A stretch of 64,000 nt of DNA, from assembly GCA_905250025.1 (NCBI GenBank), contig CAJNOJ010000012.1:620001-684000 (forward strand). Reading direction: 5' to 3'. The notes under the pieces are model-generated. The model did not search any database. It was not told the origin of the DNA and was given only the letters and a program-made list of their open reading frames with translations. The stretch comes from Adineta ricciae. Its lineage: Eukaryota > Rotifera > Eurotatoria > Adinetida > Adinetidae. Shown here one piece after another: positions 1 to 11,113 of this stretch (positions are counted from its first letter, which is position 1; each line of letters opens with the position of its first letter). A program made the translations under genes and the position numbers.

Positions 1-1621
1 GAAACTCTCAAAGTGACTCGTTATTGATGCGACAAATTAATGAATGGGAAAGAAAATCGATGCAGAGAATCCAACAGACGGCAGATATTTGTCGAAAAAC
101 TGTCCTTGAACAGACGAAAACATTTGTTCATGCTATTGGAAAAAACTTCAGTCAATTGAGCGATCAGATCAAAGAAATGCAGAAAGAAGAAGAATACAAC
201 GAAATCGATTTAAATGAATTGAGACGAAAATTGAAAGCAATGACAGACGAATTGAACAATCCATCCACCATTTCTCTCCGAGAAGATTCACAGCCGTTTA
301 TCACTCAAATTTCCGTCGTCGTATCCGAAAGTAAGTTATTATCAATAACTATTGTGAGAACTATGTGCATCAGCATACAAAATAAAATCTTTGCAAAATT
401 TCGGAATATCGATTCATTAGATAGATTACAATCGTCAGCAAATCGTCGCTCAATTTCAAACATTCAAAGATCGTTGGTCGAACAACCGGGTAAATATCTT
501 TGTGTTATTTTCTGCATTATGTGTTATAAATATTAAATGAGGTAACATTTCGGTTAACAGTATAATACCTGAAAATCCTTGAACTCACTCAGATTTTATC
601 AAATTCTATGAATTGAACGTAGCTATTTTGTCAATACTATGCATTTTGAAAGACAGTTGTAGATGGAAAGCATGCGAGATTTGTTGTTGTTTCATCTACC
701 TGATAAGTTTTAAATATACAATGTGTTTTAGGTTCAAAATTTCGAGCAACTGGCACGGTTGTTGCTGGTGGAAACGGATGTGGAAATCAACTGAATCAAC
801 TCAGCTGTCCAACAGGGATCAGTATTGACAGAAAGAAAAACATATTTATTGCTGACTCCGGCAATAATCGTGTCGTTGAGTGGAGATGTTGTGCAAGCGT
901 AGGGGAAATCATTGCGGGCAGAAATGGACGCGGAAAGGGAACAGATCAATTAAAAGGTCCATCAGATGTGATTATCGATGAAACGAATCATTTGATTATT
1001 ATTGCTGATCGACAGAATGGTCGAGTGATTCGATCATCATTAGATCAAAACAGAGAGCATATTCTCATTCATAATATTGATTGCTATAGTGTAACAATGG
1101 ATAAACAAGGATTTCTTTATGTTTCTGATTGGAAGAAGAGTGATGTGACAAGATGGAAATTTGGAGAAAATCACTGTGAATTAGTTGCAAGTGGCGATAG
1201 ATCAATGAGAGAAATTAGTCAACTCGATGGTCCTTCGTTTGTCTTTGTTGACGAAGATGAATCTGTTTACGTATCAGATATACGAAATCATCGTGTGATG
1301 AAATGGAACAAGAATGCTCGCGAAGGAATTGTTGTAGCTGGCGGTAATGGTAATGGAATCAATTTGAATCAATTGTCTTATCCTCGAGGATTGCATATTA
1401 GCTCATGTGGTGAAATCTATGTCACAGACTACGGAAACAATAGAGTAATGCGGTGGCGAGAAGGTGATTTAAGAGGTGAAGTTGTTGTTGGTGGTAATGG
1501 AGAAGGAAATAAATTAAATCAACTTTGTGAACCGGAAGGCTTAGCATTTGATTTAGATGGTAATTTGTACGTCGCCGATGGTGATAATCATCGAATAATG
1601 CGATTCGATAGAATCTTTTGA
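1..1621 (+). CDS. TRIM-NHL-like protein, 3' part (coiled coil plus NHL repeats)
   Basis: Partial gene, open at the left edge. Exons by GT/AG and frame are <1..330, 421..489 and 732..1621; the joined frame stays open for 428 codons to TGA. The first exon encodes a charged, Glu/Lys/Gln-rich helical stretch typical of the coiled coil after the RING/B-box of TRIM proteins. The third exon encodes about six NHL blades, each with the pattern GGNG.G..LNQL..P.G followed by .VADxxNHRI.RW; clear copies start near 765, 920, 1330 and 1490. NHL repeats form a beta-propeller used for protein or RNA binding. RING and B-box would lie left of position 1 and are not seen, so ubiquitin-ligase activity is inference. 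An NHL protein without a RING domain is the main alternative. Confidence 0.8.
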
Positions 1622-2245
1622 AGAATTATTTCAGTAAGTTTTCTAAACAGATCAAAATCGAAGAATAAATCTCAAAGTATCGCAAGTGTAGTTTTTTTCT
1701 TCTCTCAAGATATTGATTGTCACTAAAGAATAGATTCTCCTATTCTAATCGATATATCTATCACTGTTTTATGATGATAAGATGTGATAACACAGTTTCA
1801 CAGAAGATCAAATATAAACGGGAGAATATTTCATCGAAAAGTATAACATACAATAAACTAAATGCAATAAATCATCTGATTTCGGCAAATACGTCATTTC
1901 GTAGGCATTGCGAACCATTGTTCTCATTTTGAAGTCGTGAGACTCATCGTGTTGTTGTACATTCTGCCTGTATGACATTACGAAAAGAAAAAGAAGCATG
2001 CATTCGAAGAAAAAATGACTTTATCTACGATCCTAATTTTCATCACGATATCTTCATACAAAGTTCGCGAATAAAAAACCGAATCACCTAAATCATTCTC
2101 CACTCTTCGCCCTCTCGCAATATTTGCCAGAGCTCGAAGAACACTTTCTACAATTTTTTAGTTTCGATGGACATAGGTATGTTTTACACCACAGGTGGTA
2201 TCATTACCTAACATAAGTACGATTATTTCTTTTATGGTGGATTTA
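1622..2245. other. Intergenic, no gene seen
   Basis: A polyadenylation-like AATAAA lies near 1664, about 45 nt after the NHL stop codon. Reading frames here are short and have no recognisable composition. Confidence 0.5.
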
Positions 2246-2253
2246 TATATAAA
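2246..2253 (+). promoter_or_regulatory. TATA box of the defensin-like gene
   Basis: TATATAAA lies 41 nt upstream of the start codon of the small secreted peptide. The 5' UTR would be only about 10-20 nt. The match is by eye. Confidence 0.5.
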
Positions 2254-2293
2254 CTGACAGATCAAATAGTATATACATAACTTATACATAAAC

Positions 2294-2689
2294 ATGAACA
2301 CTCGCTTTCTTGCTCTTAGTATTATCGTGGCAATCTTATGCAGTAAGTAGAGGTCTTATTTTGATTCATGTTCGTTTGTTTCTTCTCTATCCTTAGTTGA
2401 TGCATCCTATGCTCGTAGTATAGACGTTTGGAGCCAACAGTTGATGGAGGACGCAGTGAAAGTTGCTCGTCGTGATCTTATCGAAATGATGCAACAAGCT
2501 GTACGAGATACTGATGACGATGATGATGATGATCAACATGAGACAGAAAGACGACAATCGATTCCATCTGGCAGTTTCAAAGGTCTCTGCTTATTTGAAG
2601 ATCATTTCGGTCAATGCCCCAGTGCTTGCAAACGAGATGGTCATCCAGATGGTGGAAAGTGTCACGATTTTAAATGTCTTTGTTTCTAA
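2294..2689 (+). CDS. Secreted defensin-like (CS-alpha-beta type) peptide precursor
   Basis: Two exons, 2294..2342 and 2397..2689, joined across a 54-nt GT-AG intron, give a 113-residue precursor. Residues 1-22 are a signal peptide (hydrophobic core FLALSIIVAILC, Ala-Tyr-Ala before the cut). An acidic propiece follows, with seven Asp in a row encoded by a GAT/GAC run near 2515, ending in a dibasic Arg-Arg. The C-terminal 35 residues hold six Cys spaced C-x8-C-x3-C-x10-C-x4-C-x1-C. The CxxxC and CxC pair is the signature of the cysteine-stabilised alpha-beta fold of invertebrate defensins and related peptides. An antimicrobial role is inferred from fold and precursor layout. Other peptides with this fold, such as protease or channel inhibitors, are possible. 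Confidence 0.72.
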
Positions 2690-3702
2690 AAGCACTTTAT
2701 CTTTGTCATTCTGACACCTTTCGATTTTATTTAGACATTAAATTGATATACGCATGACAGTTTTCATGTACACCGTTGTGGATCGTTGGATATGAAAATG
2801 AATGACATGAATATGAGATATTTCACTCGTACAGGTATCTGTTGTGAATAGACGTGTTTTGAAAGAAAAACTCGATTAAATTGATTGCAGACTTTTAGCA
2901 CTCGTCTTGACAGAGTGTATTAACAAGAAGTGATTGACTCTAACGAGTAAAATAGTTGATTTTGACAAGCAAAAAGTAATTCAATGAATGTTTCAGATTG
3001 CTTTGCAGTTTTAACTGAGTAGAACTGTTTTATCTCTCTATATGAATTATGATTGAGCAAATGACTTTATCGAATGATATCTCTACTCGAAAGAAAACAG
3101 TGGTAAATATAAATACACAGCGAATGTGTTGTGTTTTAATTCATTCCTCATGCTGTTGCATTCGCATATCGAAAAAATAGTTTCGTGAAATCGATCTCAA
3201 CCATCTGTTATCAAAACAATACTCCTTTCATATATTGTGTTCGAAATATATCTGAGTTTGTGTATCCAGAGAAAATGAGAACATGTGTGTAAACCAGATG
3301 TATAAAGATCTGTTTGTTTTTATATGTGTGAGCATTTGAAAATCGATTGACGGAATTTGCTAAACTAATTTTGTTACTACAAATAAAAGTGCTGTGCAAC
3401 CAGGATGTTTTTCGGTTCGATAATTCTCCTATGGATGATTACAGTGAGTATTCTACCAGTGTGCAGCTAGTGCAACGGAGTTAGCACGAAGAAATGATAT
3501 GTCAGCTAAAAACTTGTTTGCTGAAGAAGTAACACCCTTGAACACATCACCATTCGACTATTTCTCCATTGAATGGTAGTACTTTTATTCATGGAACACT
3601 CTTTCGAAAACTTTTATTTAGAGTTTTGTCTCATGTATAGGAAAACAATTAAGATGCAGGTGAAATGTTTTCCAAAATATGTCCCATGAATACAAGTACT
3701 AG
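2690..3702. other. Intergenic and unresolved 5' exons of the mucin-like gene
   Basis: Most of this stretch shows nothing. An ATG at 3405 begins a short hydrophobic segment that looks like a signal peptide (SIILLWMIT). Near 3467-3575 another frame reads as an ordinary coding segment. I could not join these two to each other or to the exon at 3703 with canonical splice sites, so the true start of the next gene lies here but is undetermined. Confidence 0.35.
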
Positions 3703-6700
3703 CATGCGGGACAGAATTAAATTCTGAATCGAATGCTGCCGTTTTCATGAACGCGACTTATTTAGTAAAAACGTTTTTAGCTAATACATCGATGAGTATT
3801 CTCATTGATAAGAGTAAAGGAGTTCTGTTTCTATTTCGCAGTCAATGATTGTTTGCGATGATGACGATGAAAACGGTCCTGATGGCAATATTTTACCAGG
3901 TGAAAACTAGTCGATACATCAAGACAGTTTTTCTCATTTTTTTTCGATCTAGACGGTTTACAAGAGCTCACTAGTCGTTACGCAGGAAAAACGTTTACGT
4001 ATTCGACACTTTCATCGATAATAACTAATGCGAATATAGAAGAAAATCTATGTAGATTTCGATTTACCCCACGAATGATCGACTATTGTAATGATCAATT
4101 GTTAATTGGTGAATTAACTCAATTGAGAACCATTCTTGGCGTACACATGATTTTTTATGATCAATACAATAATATTGCGCTCGATGATGATGGAAATCCC
4201 ATACGATACACATCGTACCTTCATGATTTTGGACATGTATTGAATATCATACATAAGAGATCTTCCTTTCTCTATATACAATGTCTCTTGTATTTGCGAC
4301 CAAACTCAGGCTTTTCCCTAAATCATCTTTTCTTTCACTTCCCACACTCATCATCGACACTACCACCGAGTAGGAAGGGTACAATCATAGGTTCAACAGC
4401 GTTCTCAATTCATTCCAACATACAAATATACAATGTCTCTATTCCATGTCCCTATCATGGCACTTGTATGTGGTTATTGGATAATCATATTATCGTTCCC
4501 CAACCAAACATTTCTGTAACCTTGATATTCCATCCAGAAGATATTGGCAATCGAACCTTATCGTATGTAACTTATACTGCCAATAAACCAATCATTTTAG
4601 CATCGCTTGCACTTTACATCTCACCTGACACTATAGCAAGTATTATTTTATACCGACCTATCTCGAATTTCTGTTAATCGCCATGTTTCTAGACATACAA
4701 ACTACAACTACCGCAATCACTCCAACTACTACTACAGCAACCACATCCATCAGTGATCAGACGGTCACATCGCCGGCCACAATGTCTACGGTAAATTCAA
4801 CTGCCACAACTGCCACAACATCTACCGCAGTCACAGCTACCACCACATCAGATACAATATCTACGGCAGAGACAGCTACCACCACAACGGATATAACGTC
4901 TAGCGCAGACACAGCTAGCACCACATCGGATATAACGTCTACGCTAGACTCAACTGGCACATGGGATACAACATCTACGGTAGACTCAACCACCACATCG
5001 GATACAACATCTACGCTAGACTCAACTGCCACATGGGATACAATATCTACGGTAGAGTCAACTGTCACAACTGACACAACATCTACCGCAGACACAGCTA
5101 CCACCACATCGGATACAACGTCTGCCGCAGAGACAGTTACCACCACATCGGATACAACATCTACGCTAGACTCAACTGCCACAGCGGATAAAACGTCTAC
5201 GGTAGAGTCAACCACCACATCTGATCACACAACCCGCACACCGGATATAATGTCTACGGTAGACTCAACTGCCGCAGACACACCTACCACCACATCGGAC
5301 ATAACATCCACGGTAGACTCAACTACCACATCCGCAACAGCAACTACCGCAAACACAGCTACCACCACATCGGATACAACATCTACGGCAGACACAGTTA
5401 CCACTACATCCGATATAATGTCTATGGTAAACTCAACTGCCACATCGGATACAACATCTACCATAGGCTCAACGACCACATCGGATGCAACATCTACGGC
5501 AGGCTCAACTGTCACATCTGACACAACATCGGATACAACGTCTACGGTAGAGTCAACCACTACATCTGACCACACAACCACCACATCGGATACAACATCT
5601 ACCACAGACACAGTTTCCACAACATCGGATACAACGTCTATGGTAGACTCAACTACCGCATCTGACCACACAATCACCACATCGGACATAACATCCACGG
5701 TAGACTCAACTATCACATCTGACACAACATCTACGGCAGACACAGTTACCACTACATCGGATATAATGTCTACGGGAGACTCAACTGCCACATCGGATAC
5801 AACATCTACGGCAGGCTCAACTGCCACATCTGACACAACATCTACCGCAGACACAGTTACCACAACATCAGATATAACGTCTACGGGAGACTCGACTGCT
5901 ACATCGGACCACACAAGCAGCACATCGGATACAACGTCTGCCGCAGAGACAGTTACCACCACATCGGATACAACGTCTGCCGCAGAGACAGTTACCACCA
6001 CATCGGATACAACGTCTGCCGCAGAGACAGTTACCACCACATCGGATACAACATCTACGCTAGACTCAACTGCCACAGCGGATAAAACGTCTACGGTAGA
6101 GTCAATCATCACATCTGACCACACAAACAGCGCACCGGATATAATGTCTACGGTAGACTCAACTGCCACATCGGGTACAACATCTACGATAGGCTCAACG
6201 ACCACATCGGATATCACATCCACGGTAGACTCAACTACCGCATCTGACCACACAACGACCACATCGGATACAGCATCTACGGCAGACTCAACTACCACAA
6301 CTGACACAATATCTACCGTAGACAAAGTTCCTACAACATCGGATACAACGTCTACGGGAGACTCAACTACCACATCGGCAATAGCATCTAACGCAGACAC
6401 AGCTACCACCACATCGGATACAACGTCTACAGCCGACTCAACTGGCACATCGGATACAACATCTACGGCAGGCTTAACAGCCACATATGGCGGAACATCT
6501 ACCACGGACACAGTTGACACAACATCGGATATAACGTCTGTGGTAGACTCAACTGCGATATCCGAACAGAGAAGCAGCAGATCGAATACAGCATCTGCCG
6601 CAGACACAACTACTGGGCCTGAGCAGACATCGACAACGCCGGTCACAACTACCACATCTGGCGGATCGTCCACAACGTCGGTCACATCTTCGACATATGG

Positions 6701-7343
6701 GGGAACGTCCACAACGTCGGTCACAGCTACTACATCTGGTCGAACATCGACAACGTCGGCCACAACTACCACATATGGGGGGACGTCCACAACGTCGGTC
6801 ACAACTACCACATCTGGCGGAACCTCCACAACGTCGGTCACAGCTACTACATCTGGTCGAACATCGACAACGTCGGTCACAACTACCACATATGGGGGAA
6901 CCTCCACAACGTCGGTCACGACTACCACATCTGGCGGAACCTCGACAACGTCGGTCACAGCTATTACATCTGGTCGAACAGCGACAACGTCGATTACATC
7001 TACCACGTCTGGTGGAACATCGTCAACGTCTACTGCGGCGAGAACTGTCACGTCTGTAGCGATAGTCACAGGAACGACTTCGTCGACGAAGGGAACAACG
7101 ACCGTTGGTTTATTAACATGTGAAGCCTGTACTATTTCTTATCGTACCGGGCTTCTTTTTAGCGTTAACGCTGGGTGTGGTTATTATTGTTCTATGGGTT
7201 CTCTAAAGTGTTCTATTACGGAAATGAATAATGGTAGTTGTGTGAATTCTTTTAGGTATGGATGGTTTGGTGTGTATCGTGCCGATATAGAGGACAATGG
7301 ACAATGTCAGAATAGTTCGAATAATTATTGTTGTTGTAAATGA
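3703..7343 (+). CDS. Mucin-like Thr/Ser-rich surface or secreted protein
   Basis: Exons 3703..3764, 3842..3899, 3953..4639 and 4693..7343 keep one frame for at least 1151 residues; the 5' end is unresolved. The 53-nt intron 4640..4692 removes an apparent stop at 4675 and fuses two frames that otherwise look like separate genes. The N-terminal ~270 residues are a globular extracellular-looking region I do not recognise. Next come about 800 residues of Thr/Ser/Asp-rich tandem repeats: first 12-13-residue units of the form TSDTTSTADTVTT, then TSGGTSTTSVTTT units with SGG, SGR and YGG variants. The last ~75 residues hold 10 Cys, ending in three consecutive Cys and Lys. No membrane segment or GPI signal is obvious at the C-terminus. 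Dense O-glycosylation and a protective or adhesive role are inferred from composition. Confidence 0.72.
4740..7050 (+). repeat. Coding minisatellite, 36/39-nt units
   Basis: In-frame tandem repeats of 36-39 nt encode 12-13 residues each. The left part (to about 6600) uses ACATCGGATACAAC-type units. The right part (about 6640-7040) uses ACATCTGG/ACATATGG units arranged as higher-order pairs and triplets. Positions 5922-6038 are three perfect 39-nt copies, a sign of recent expansion. Every unit is a multiple of three, so all frames on both strands tend to stay open. Confidence 0.9.
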
Positions 7344-7615
7344 TAAATTATATGTGCAAGGTTACAATAAAAGAAGGAACACTTAACTTATCTATCAACT
7401 GGATGTGATTGTGGGGGAGCATATAATGAAAACAGTAAAATATAATTAGTTTCATTTCGTGAAAGCTTTTGAAACCTTGTTATGGAGGAAAGGAACTGAT
7501 GTGTACTATTGATGATCACATTCATTATGGAATCTGATCGGATACAGGTAATCACACTCTTTATGAAGTTGAGATGAGAAGTAAAGTAACACATCAATAT
7601 TTATTTAAAGCTAAA

Positions 7616-9133
7616 TCAAAACGATCGTCTATCAAATGAAATCTGATAGTCAAAAGGTGCACGCGTTAGACTAGTATGATAAAACAACTTCGAATTAATT
7701 TGTTCGGCCTGATTTACAACATAGAAATCGTAGTGTCGAATAAAGTTGCTAAAAAAAAGAAAAAGTTCCATATTCGCCAACGATTCTCCAGGACAAGATT
7801 TCTTGCCAATGGAAAACGGAATAAATCCTTGAGTACGTTGAACTAATTTCAGATCATGTGACAAAAATCGTGTTGGATCAAAACGATCCGCGTGTGGAAA
7901 TTGTCGTTCATCGACATGACAAGCATAGAAATTCGCCGCTATATAAGAGTTCGCTGGTATCGAATATCCATTCAATGTTGTTGCCTGTAGATTTCTATGC
8001 ATTGTACTTCCACCTAAGGTGGCAATATTCCCACAACGTTGAATTTCGAGAATCGTGGCTGTCGTGTATGGCAAATATTGTTTATCTTCCATTTGAATAA
8101 ATAAATTTCGGTCTCCCATATAATCATCGATTTCTTGTCGGACAGTTTTTAAAATCTTCGGGTTTTCGATCATGTAGATAAACGCCCATCGCAGCGTCGT
8201 GGACGTTGTTTCTGTTCCGCCAATGAATAGATTCGTAATCGAGGTTATTAATTGATCCATGTCAAATGTAGAGTCGAATTTATTGGATTTTTTATCGAGA
8301 TTTGCTTGTTTTAAATACTCATCAATATAATCTCGTGTCTCTTCAATATTCTCGTCGTGATTTTGAACAAGTTTTTTTGCGAATTGAAAAATCTCGTGGA
8401 AATTCTTCGAAAATTTCTTATAATTTCCTCGGAGAGATTTCATCGGCACGAATCGAAGTAACGGAAACACAGTGATCCATGAGTCATGTGAACCGAGAGT
8501 AAAACATTCTTCGATCAAACCGACAATATGGCGAAACTCTTGATTATCATGAGAAAAACGTTCGCCGAATGCAAATCCACAGATAATATTCGACAAACCA
8601 TGTGTTAACAACGCTTTGATATCCAACGGAGTGCTGTTTTGTTCGTCGATGTGCTGAAACACATCTCTTAATTCACTAAGAATCGTACCTTGGAGATAAA
8701 ACTTTCCCATTCCGAACTTTTTCAATGTATCCATTGCAAACTTTCGATGAACCAGCCATCGTTCACCTTCAGCATAGGTCAAACCTTTGCCATGAAAGTG
8801 TTCCTCAAAAATAAACGGTTGAGCTCGTGCGGAATAATTATCGTCGAGAAATGCTTGTTTTATGAGAGAATAGTTGTTCAAAACAATAACTAATCTCTGT
8901 CCAAAATAACAATGAATAATATCACTTTGACGGGCTTGACACCATTTCAATAAAGTTTCCTGTGGATGTTTACCAAGAGATAATAAATGACCAAAGATTG
9001 GAATCGAATAAGCAGGTGGGCCAGGCGGAAGATTTTTCTCCTTTTGTAGGACTTTATACAAAATCAAAAGGCTAAGAAAGACGCAGATGAGTATGAGATA
9101 CATCTCTATACAGTGAATGATGCGCTTATTCAA
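7616..9133 (-). CDS. Cytochrome P450, microsomal, CYP2-like
   Basis: Complete single-exon gene of 505 residues, the normal P450 length. Residues 10-28 form the N-terminal membrane anchor, followed by the proline hinge PPGPP (36-40). The I-helix oxygen-activation motif GGTETTST is at 305-312, the K-helix ExxR is EIQR (363-366), and the heme loop FSIGKKSCPG ends around 449 with Cys447 as the thiolate ligand. A PERF-like FDPTRF lies at 418-423. All catalytic landmarks are present. The family oxidises lipophilic endogenous compounds and xenobiotics at the ER with NADPH-P450 reductase. The overall pattern fits the CYP2 clan, but subfamily and substrate cannot be told. No intron interrupts it. Confidence 0.92.
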   Translation of the reverse strand: MNKRIIHCIEMYLILICVFLSLLILYKVLQKEKNLPPGPPAYSIPIFGHLLSLGKHPQETLLKWCQARQSDIIHCYFGQRLVIVLNNYSLIKQAFLDDNYSARAQPFIFEEHFHGKGLTYAEGERWLVHRKFAMDTLKKFGMGKFYLQGTILSELRDVFQHIDEQNSTPLDIKALLTHGLSNIICGFAFGERFSHDNQEFRHIVGLIEECFTLGSHDSWITVFPLLRFVPMKSLRGNYKKFSKNFHEIFQFAKKLVQNHDENIEETRDYIDEYLKQANLDKKSNKFDSTFDMDQLITSITNLFIGGTETTSTTLRWAFIYMIENPKILKTVRQEIDDYMGDRNLFIQMEDKQYLPYTTATILEIQRCGNIATLGGSTMHRNLQATTLNGYSIPANSYIAANFYACHVDERQFPHADRFDPTRFLSHDLKLVQRTQGFIPFSIGKKSCPGESLANMELFLFFSNFIRHYDFYVVNQAEQINSKLFYHTSLTRAPFDYQISFDRRSF

Positions 9134-9555
9134 GATGCCAGCATATTTTTATGTGCTTATCTTTATGCGTGAGAGGCAGTGATAGTGCAGCATTTTTTTC
9201 CCGTGCATAAAACGACTTCAACGTTTCTCACATAAGATTTTGCGTTATCATTGTGAACCGAAAGTAGTGTTATTGTGCTTTGATAATGACGTTTTATCTT
9301 TTCTTTTTGTTCTGTACTTCGAATATTACAATGCAAAATAAGCACTTTGGTTTCTTTTAAAGTTATTTTTGCCACTACAGACAATGACGCAAGAATGAAA
9401 TTTAAACTCATGAAGTTTAACTCTCGATTTCACAAGCAAAGGTCTTTATCAGGCAAGTTGTAGATCTGTCGATTAAATCAAATAGTGCTTCTACATTATT
9501 TTATTAAATATGTCTAATTTGAGAAGAAAATCATACAAAAGAAAGCAGTAGGCGA
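9134..9555. other. Intergenic, no gene seen
   Basis: The 5' flank of the P450 (transcribed leftward). Only short unsupported frames occur here. Confidence 0.4.
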
Positions 9556-9738
9556 TTACATGCAACACGGATCTGGTAATCTACAGTACCGGATACATTG
9601 AGCGCCGAAACCAGTGCATGGTATTGGATCAGTTTGGAAACGGAGCACACGGCATGAGATCTCGTTGACTGACATCATTCCGACAGATTCACAAGGACAG
9701 CCATAGACCATCGGGCAACATGGAAGATACATACTCAT
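9556..9738 (-). CDS. Small cysteine-rich protein, unrecognised
   Basis: A 60-codon frame with 11 Cys, including two CC pairs and a CPC triplet. There is no clear signal peptide. A TATATAAA box on the same strand lies about 72 nt upstream of the ATG. The first ~47 nt of the frame and the promoter region recur at 12507 on the other haplotype, but the rest of that copy lies beyond a gap, so conservation cannot be judged. It could be a small metal-binding or cross-linked structural protein, or a chance frame. No family is recognised. Confidence 0.35.
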   Translation of the reverse strand: MSMYLPCCPMVYGCPCESVGMMSVNEISCRVLRFQTDPIPCTGFGAQCIRYCRLPDPCCM

Positions 9739-10385
9739 TTTTATAGGAACTGCGACGATATCAGATTTTCAGCGAACTCGGTGCATATAGAAACATGTCC
9801 GTGCGAATATTTATATAGTCACAACGAGTTGGCACAACAGCCAAATATTATTCTGTATACAATAACATCTGATCGTTGACCATGACGTACATATGGAAGG
9901 CGCGCAGGAATAGTATGGCCTTTTTTTCATTCAATAGACAACATTAAAGGTAAATTAATAGAACATGCTATTATTCATTCAGGCAAGTCGAGGACATCAA
10001 CATCTCGTTTGTTTTTGTATGTACTGTCTAACTGTAAATATTTTGGTATTGTTAATGTTGTTATGGTGTTTATGATCAATTGATGTGTGAATTTTGCGCA
10101 CAAGTTCGTAGAGCATCGATTATCAAATTGGTTGTGATTGTACTTTTAATGTTATACATAAAACAGTTGCACGTATTCCTTTTCATGATTTGTTATTTAA
10201 GCAGGGCGTCGAAACAATTCAGATTAAAGAGGCATATTTATTCTTAGATTAGAACACTTTGATCGTTGGATTAATCATTCGTATTTACAATTACACCACC
10301 CAAGATAAAACCAAGGCTACCATACTGTATACCATCGTCATCATCCATATATAAGCGAATATCTATTGGAAAAGAAGACAGAGAG
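9739..10385. other. Intergenic; also present at 12554-13202
   Basis: Apart from the TATA box below, no gene or RNA is seen. Divergence from the second copy is spread evenly, with no codon-like pattern. Confidence 0.4.
9810..9817 (-). promoter_or_regulatory. TATA box of the small Cys-rich ORF
   Basis: TATATAAA on the minus strand, retained in the second haplotype near 12625. No other expression signal was found. Confidence 0.35.
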
Positions 10386-10643
10386 ATGCAGTCTTATACT
10401 CGTCAATTGGTTTCTAGTATCATTCGTATGCCAGTCCTTGAACATTACAATTATTGCACTTTTAGTGACAAAGGTGAACGCAATGTGGAAGAGAAAAAAG
10501 ATGATAATCTGATTTGTTGTGAATGGGAAGAAGCCATCATAAGAGAGCAACGATCGCCCGATATTCCATTTGATTTGATGGAAAAGCAGACAATCAACCA
10601 AGTGCACAACCATTATCGTGATAATCAACGATCTTCATCTTGA
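10386..10643 (+). CDS. Hypothetical 85-residue acidic protein, allele 1
   Basis: An open frame of exactly 85 codons is kept in both haplotypes (second copy at 13203). By my reading about nine residues differ and no indel occurs, while the flanks do carry indels. The product is hydrophilic and charged, without signal peptide or membrane segment; its middle contains EEKKDDNLICCEWEEA. The opposite strand is also open here, so coding is not proven. No family is recognised. It could alternatively be an upstream non-coding part of the FKBP locus. Confidence 0.35.
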   Translation: MQSYTRQLVSSIIRMPVLEHYNYCTFSDKGERNVEEKKDDNLICCEWEEAIIREQRSPDIPFDLMEKQTINQVHNHYRDNQRSSS

Positions 10644-11113
10644 ATACATAGAACTGCTCGCACCCATTTTGTATTATCTTACAGATTTAATATAAGGATT
10701 TGACAATAAATCAATTAATTGAGTGCGCTTGAGCATCGATTTAAAATATCCGATGGTTGCATTTATAGTTATTCTATGTAACTATCTTCAATGAAAAATA
10801 TGTTTACACTGATGAAACTATTCCTTCTTTACTATTCCCATTGTGTACTCAATTGGGAGAGTCCTCCATCAAAAGATGTCACCATACCGTATGAAGTTGA
10901 TCGTTTTAATCGCACTTGAAAATATCTAGGAAAATTAAAATTAACGAAATCAATGAGATGAAAAAAACGCCTTTCTAAAATGTACAGGATTCGATCGCGA
11001 AGTGTATGGAGGATCGATTATATTGAAATCCAATCGATGATCTACATATACACGGTCATTGATGCGTGACGCACACGTATTATGAGCAATTGTCTACGAG
11101 AAAGATTTGATCA
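10644..11113. other. Upstream region of the FKBP gene
   Basis: No gene is supported. A frame that is open in the second haplotype (13593-13844) is broken here by a short indel, so it is probably not coding. Confidence 0.4.

Noticed and set aside
6697-7059. Arg/Gln-rich plus-strand frame overlapping the mucin repeats
   Set aside because: Second frame of the same minisatellite, with no start context or exon partner.
5225-7069. A 614-codon open frame on the minus strand opposite the mucin repeats, rich in Val/Asp/Ser
   Set aside because: It is a by-product of repeat units that are multiples of three. The plus strand has the conserved splice joins and the Cys-rich end.
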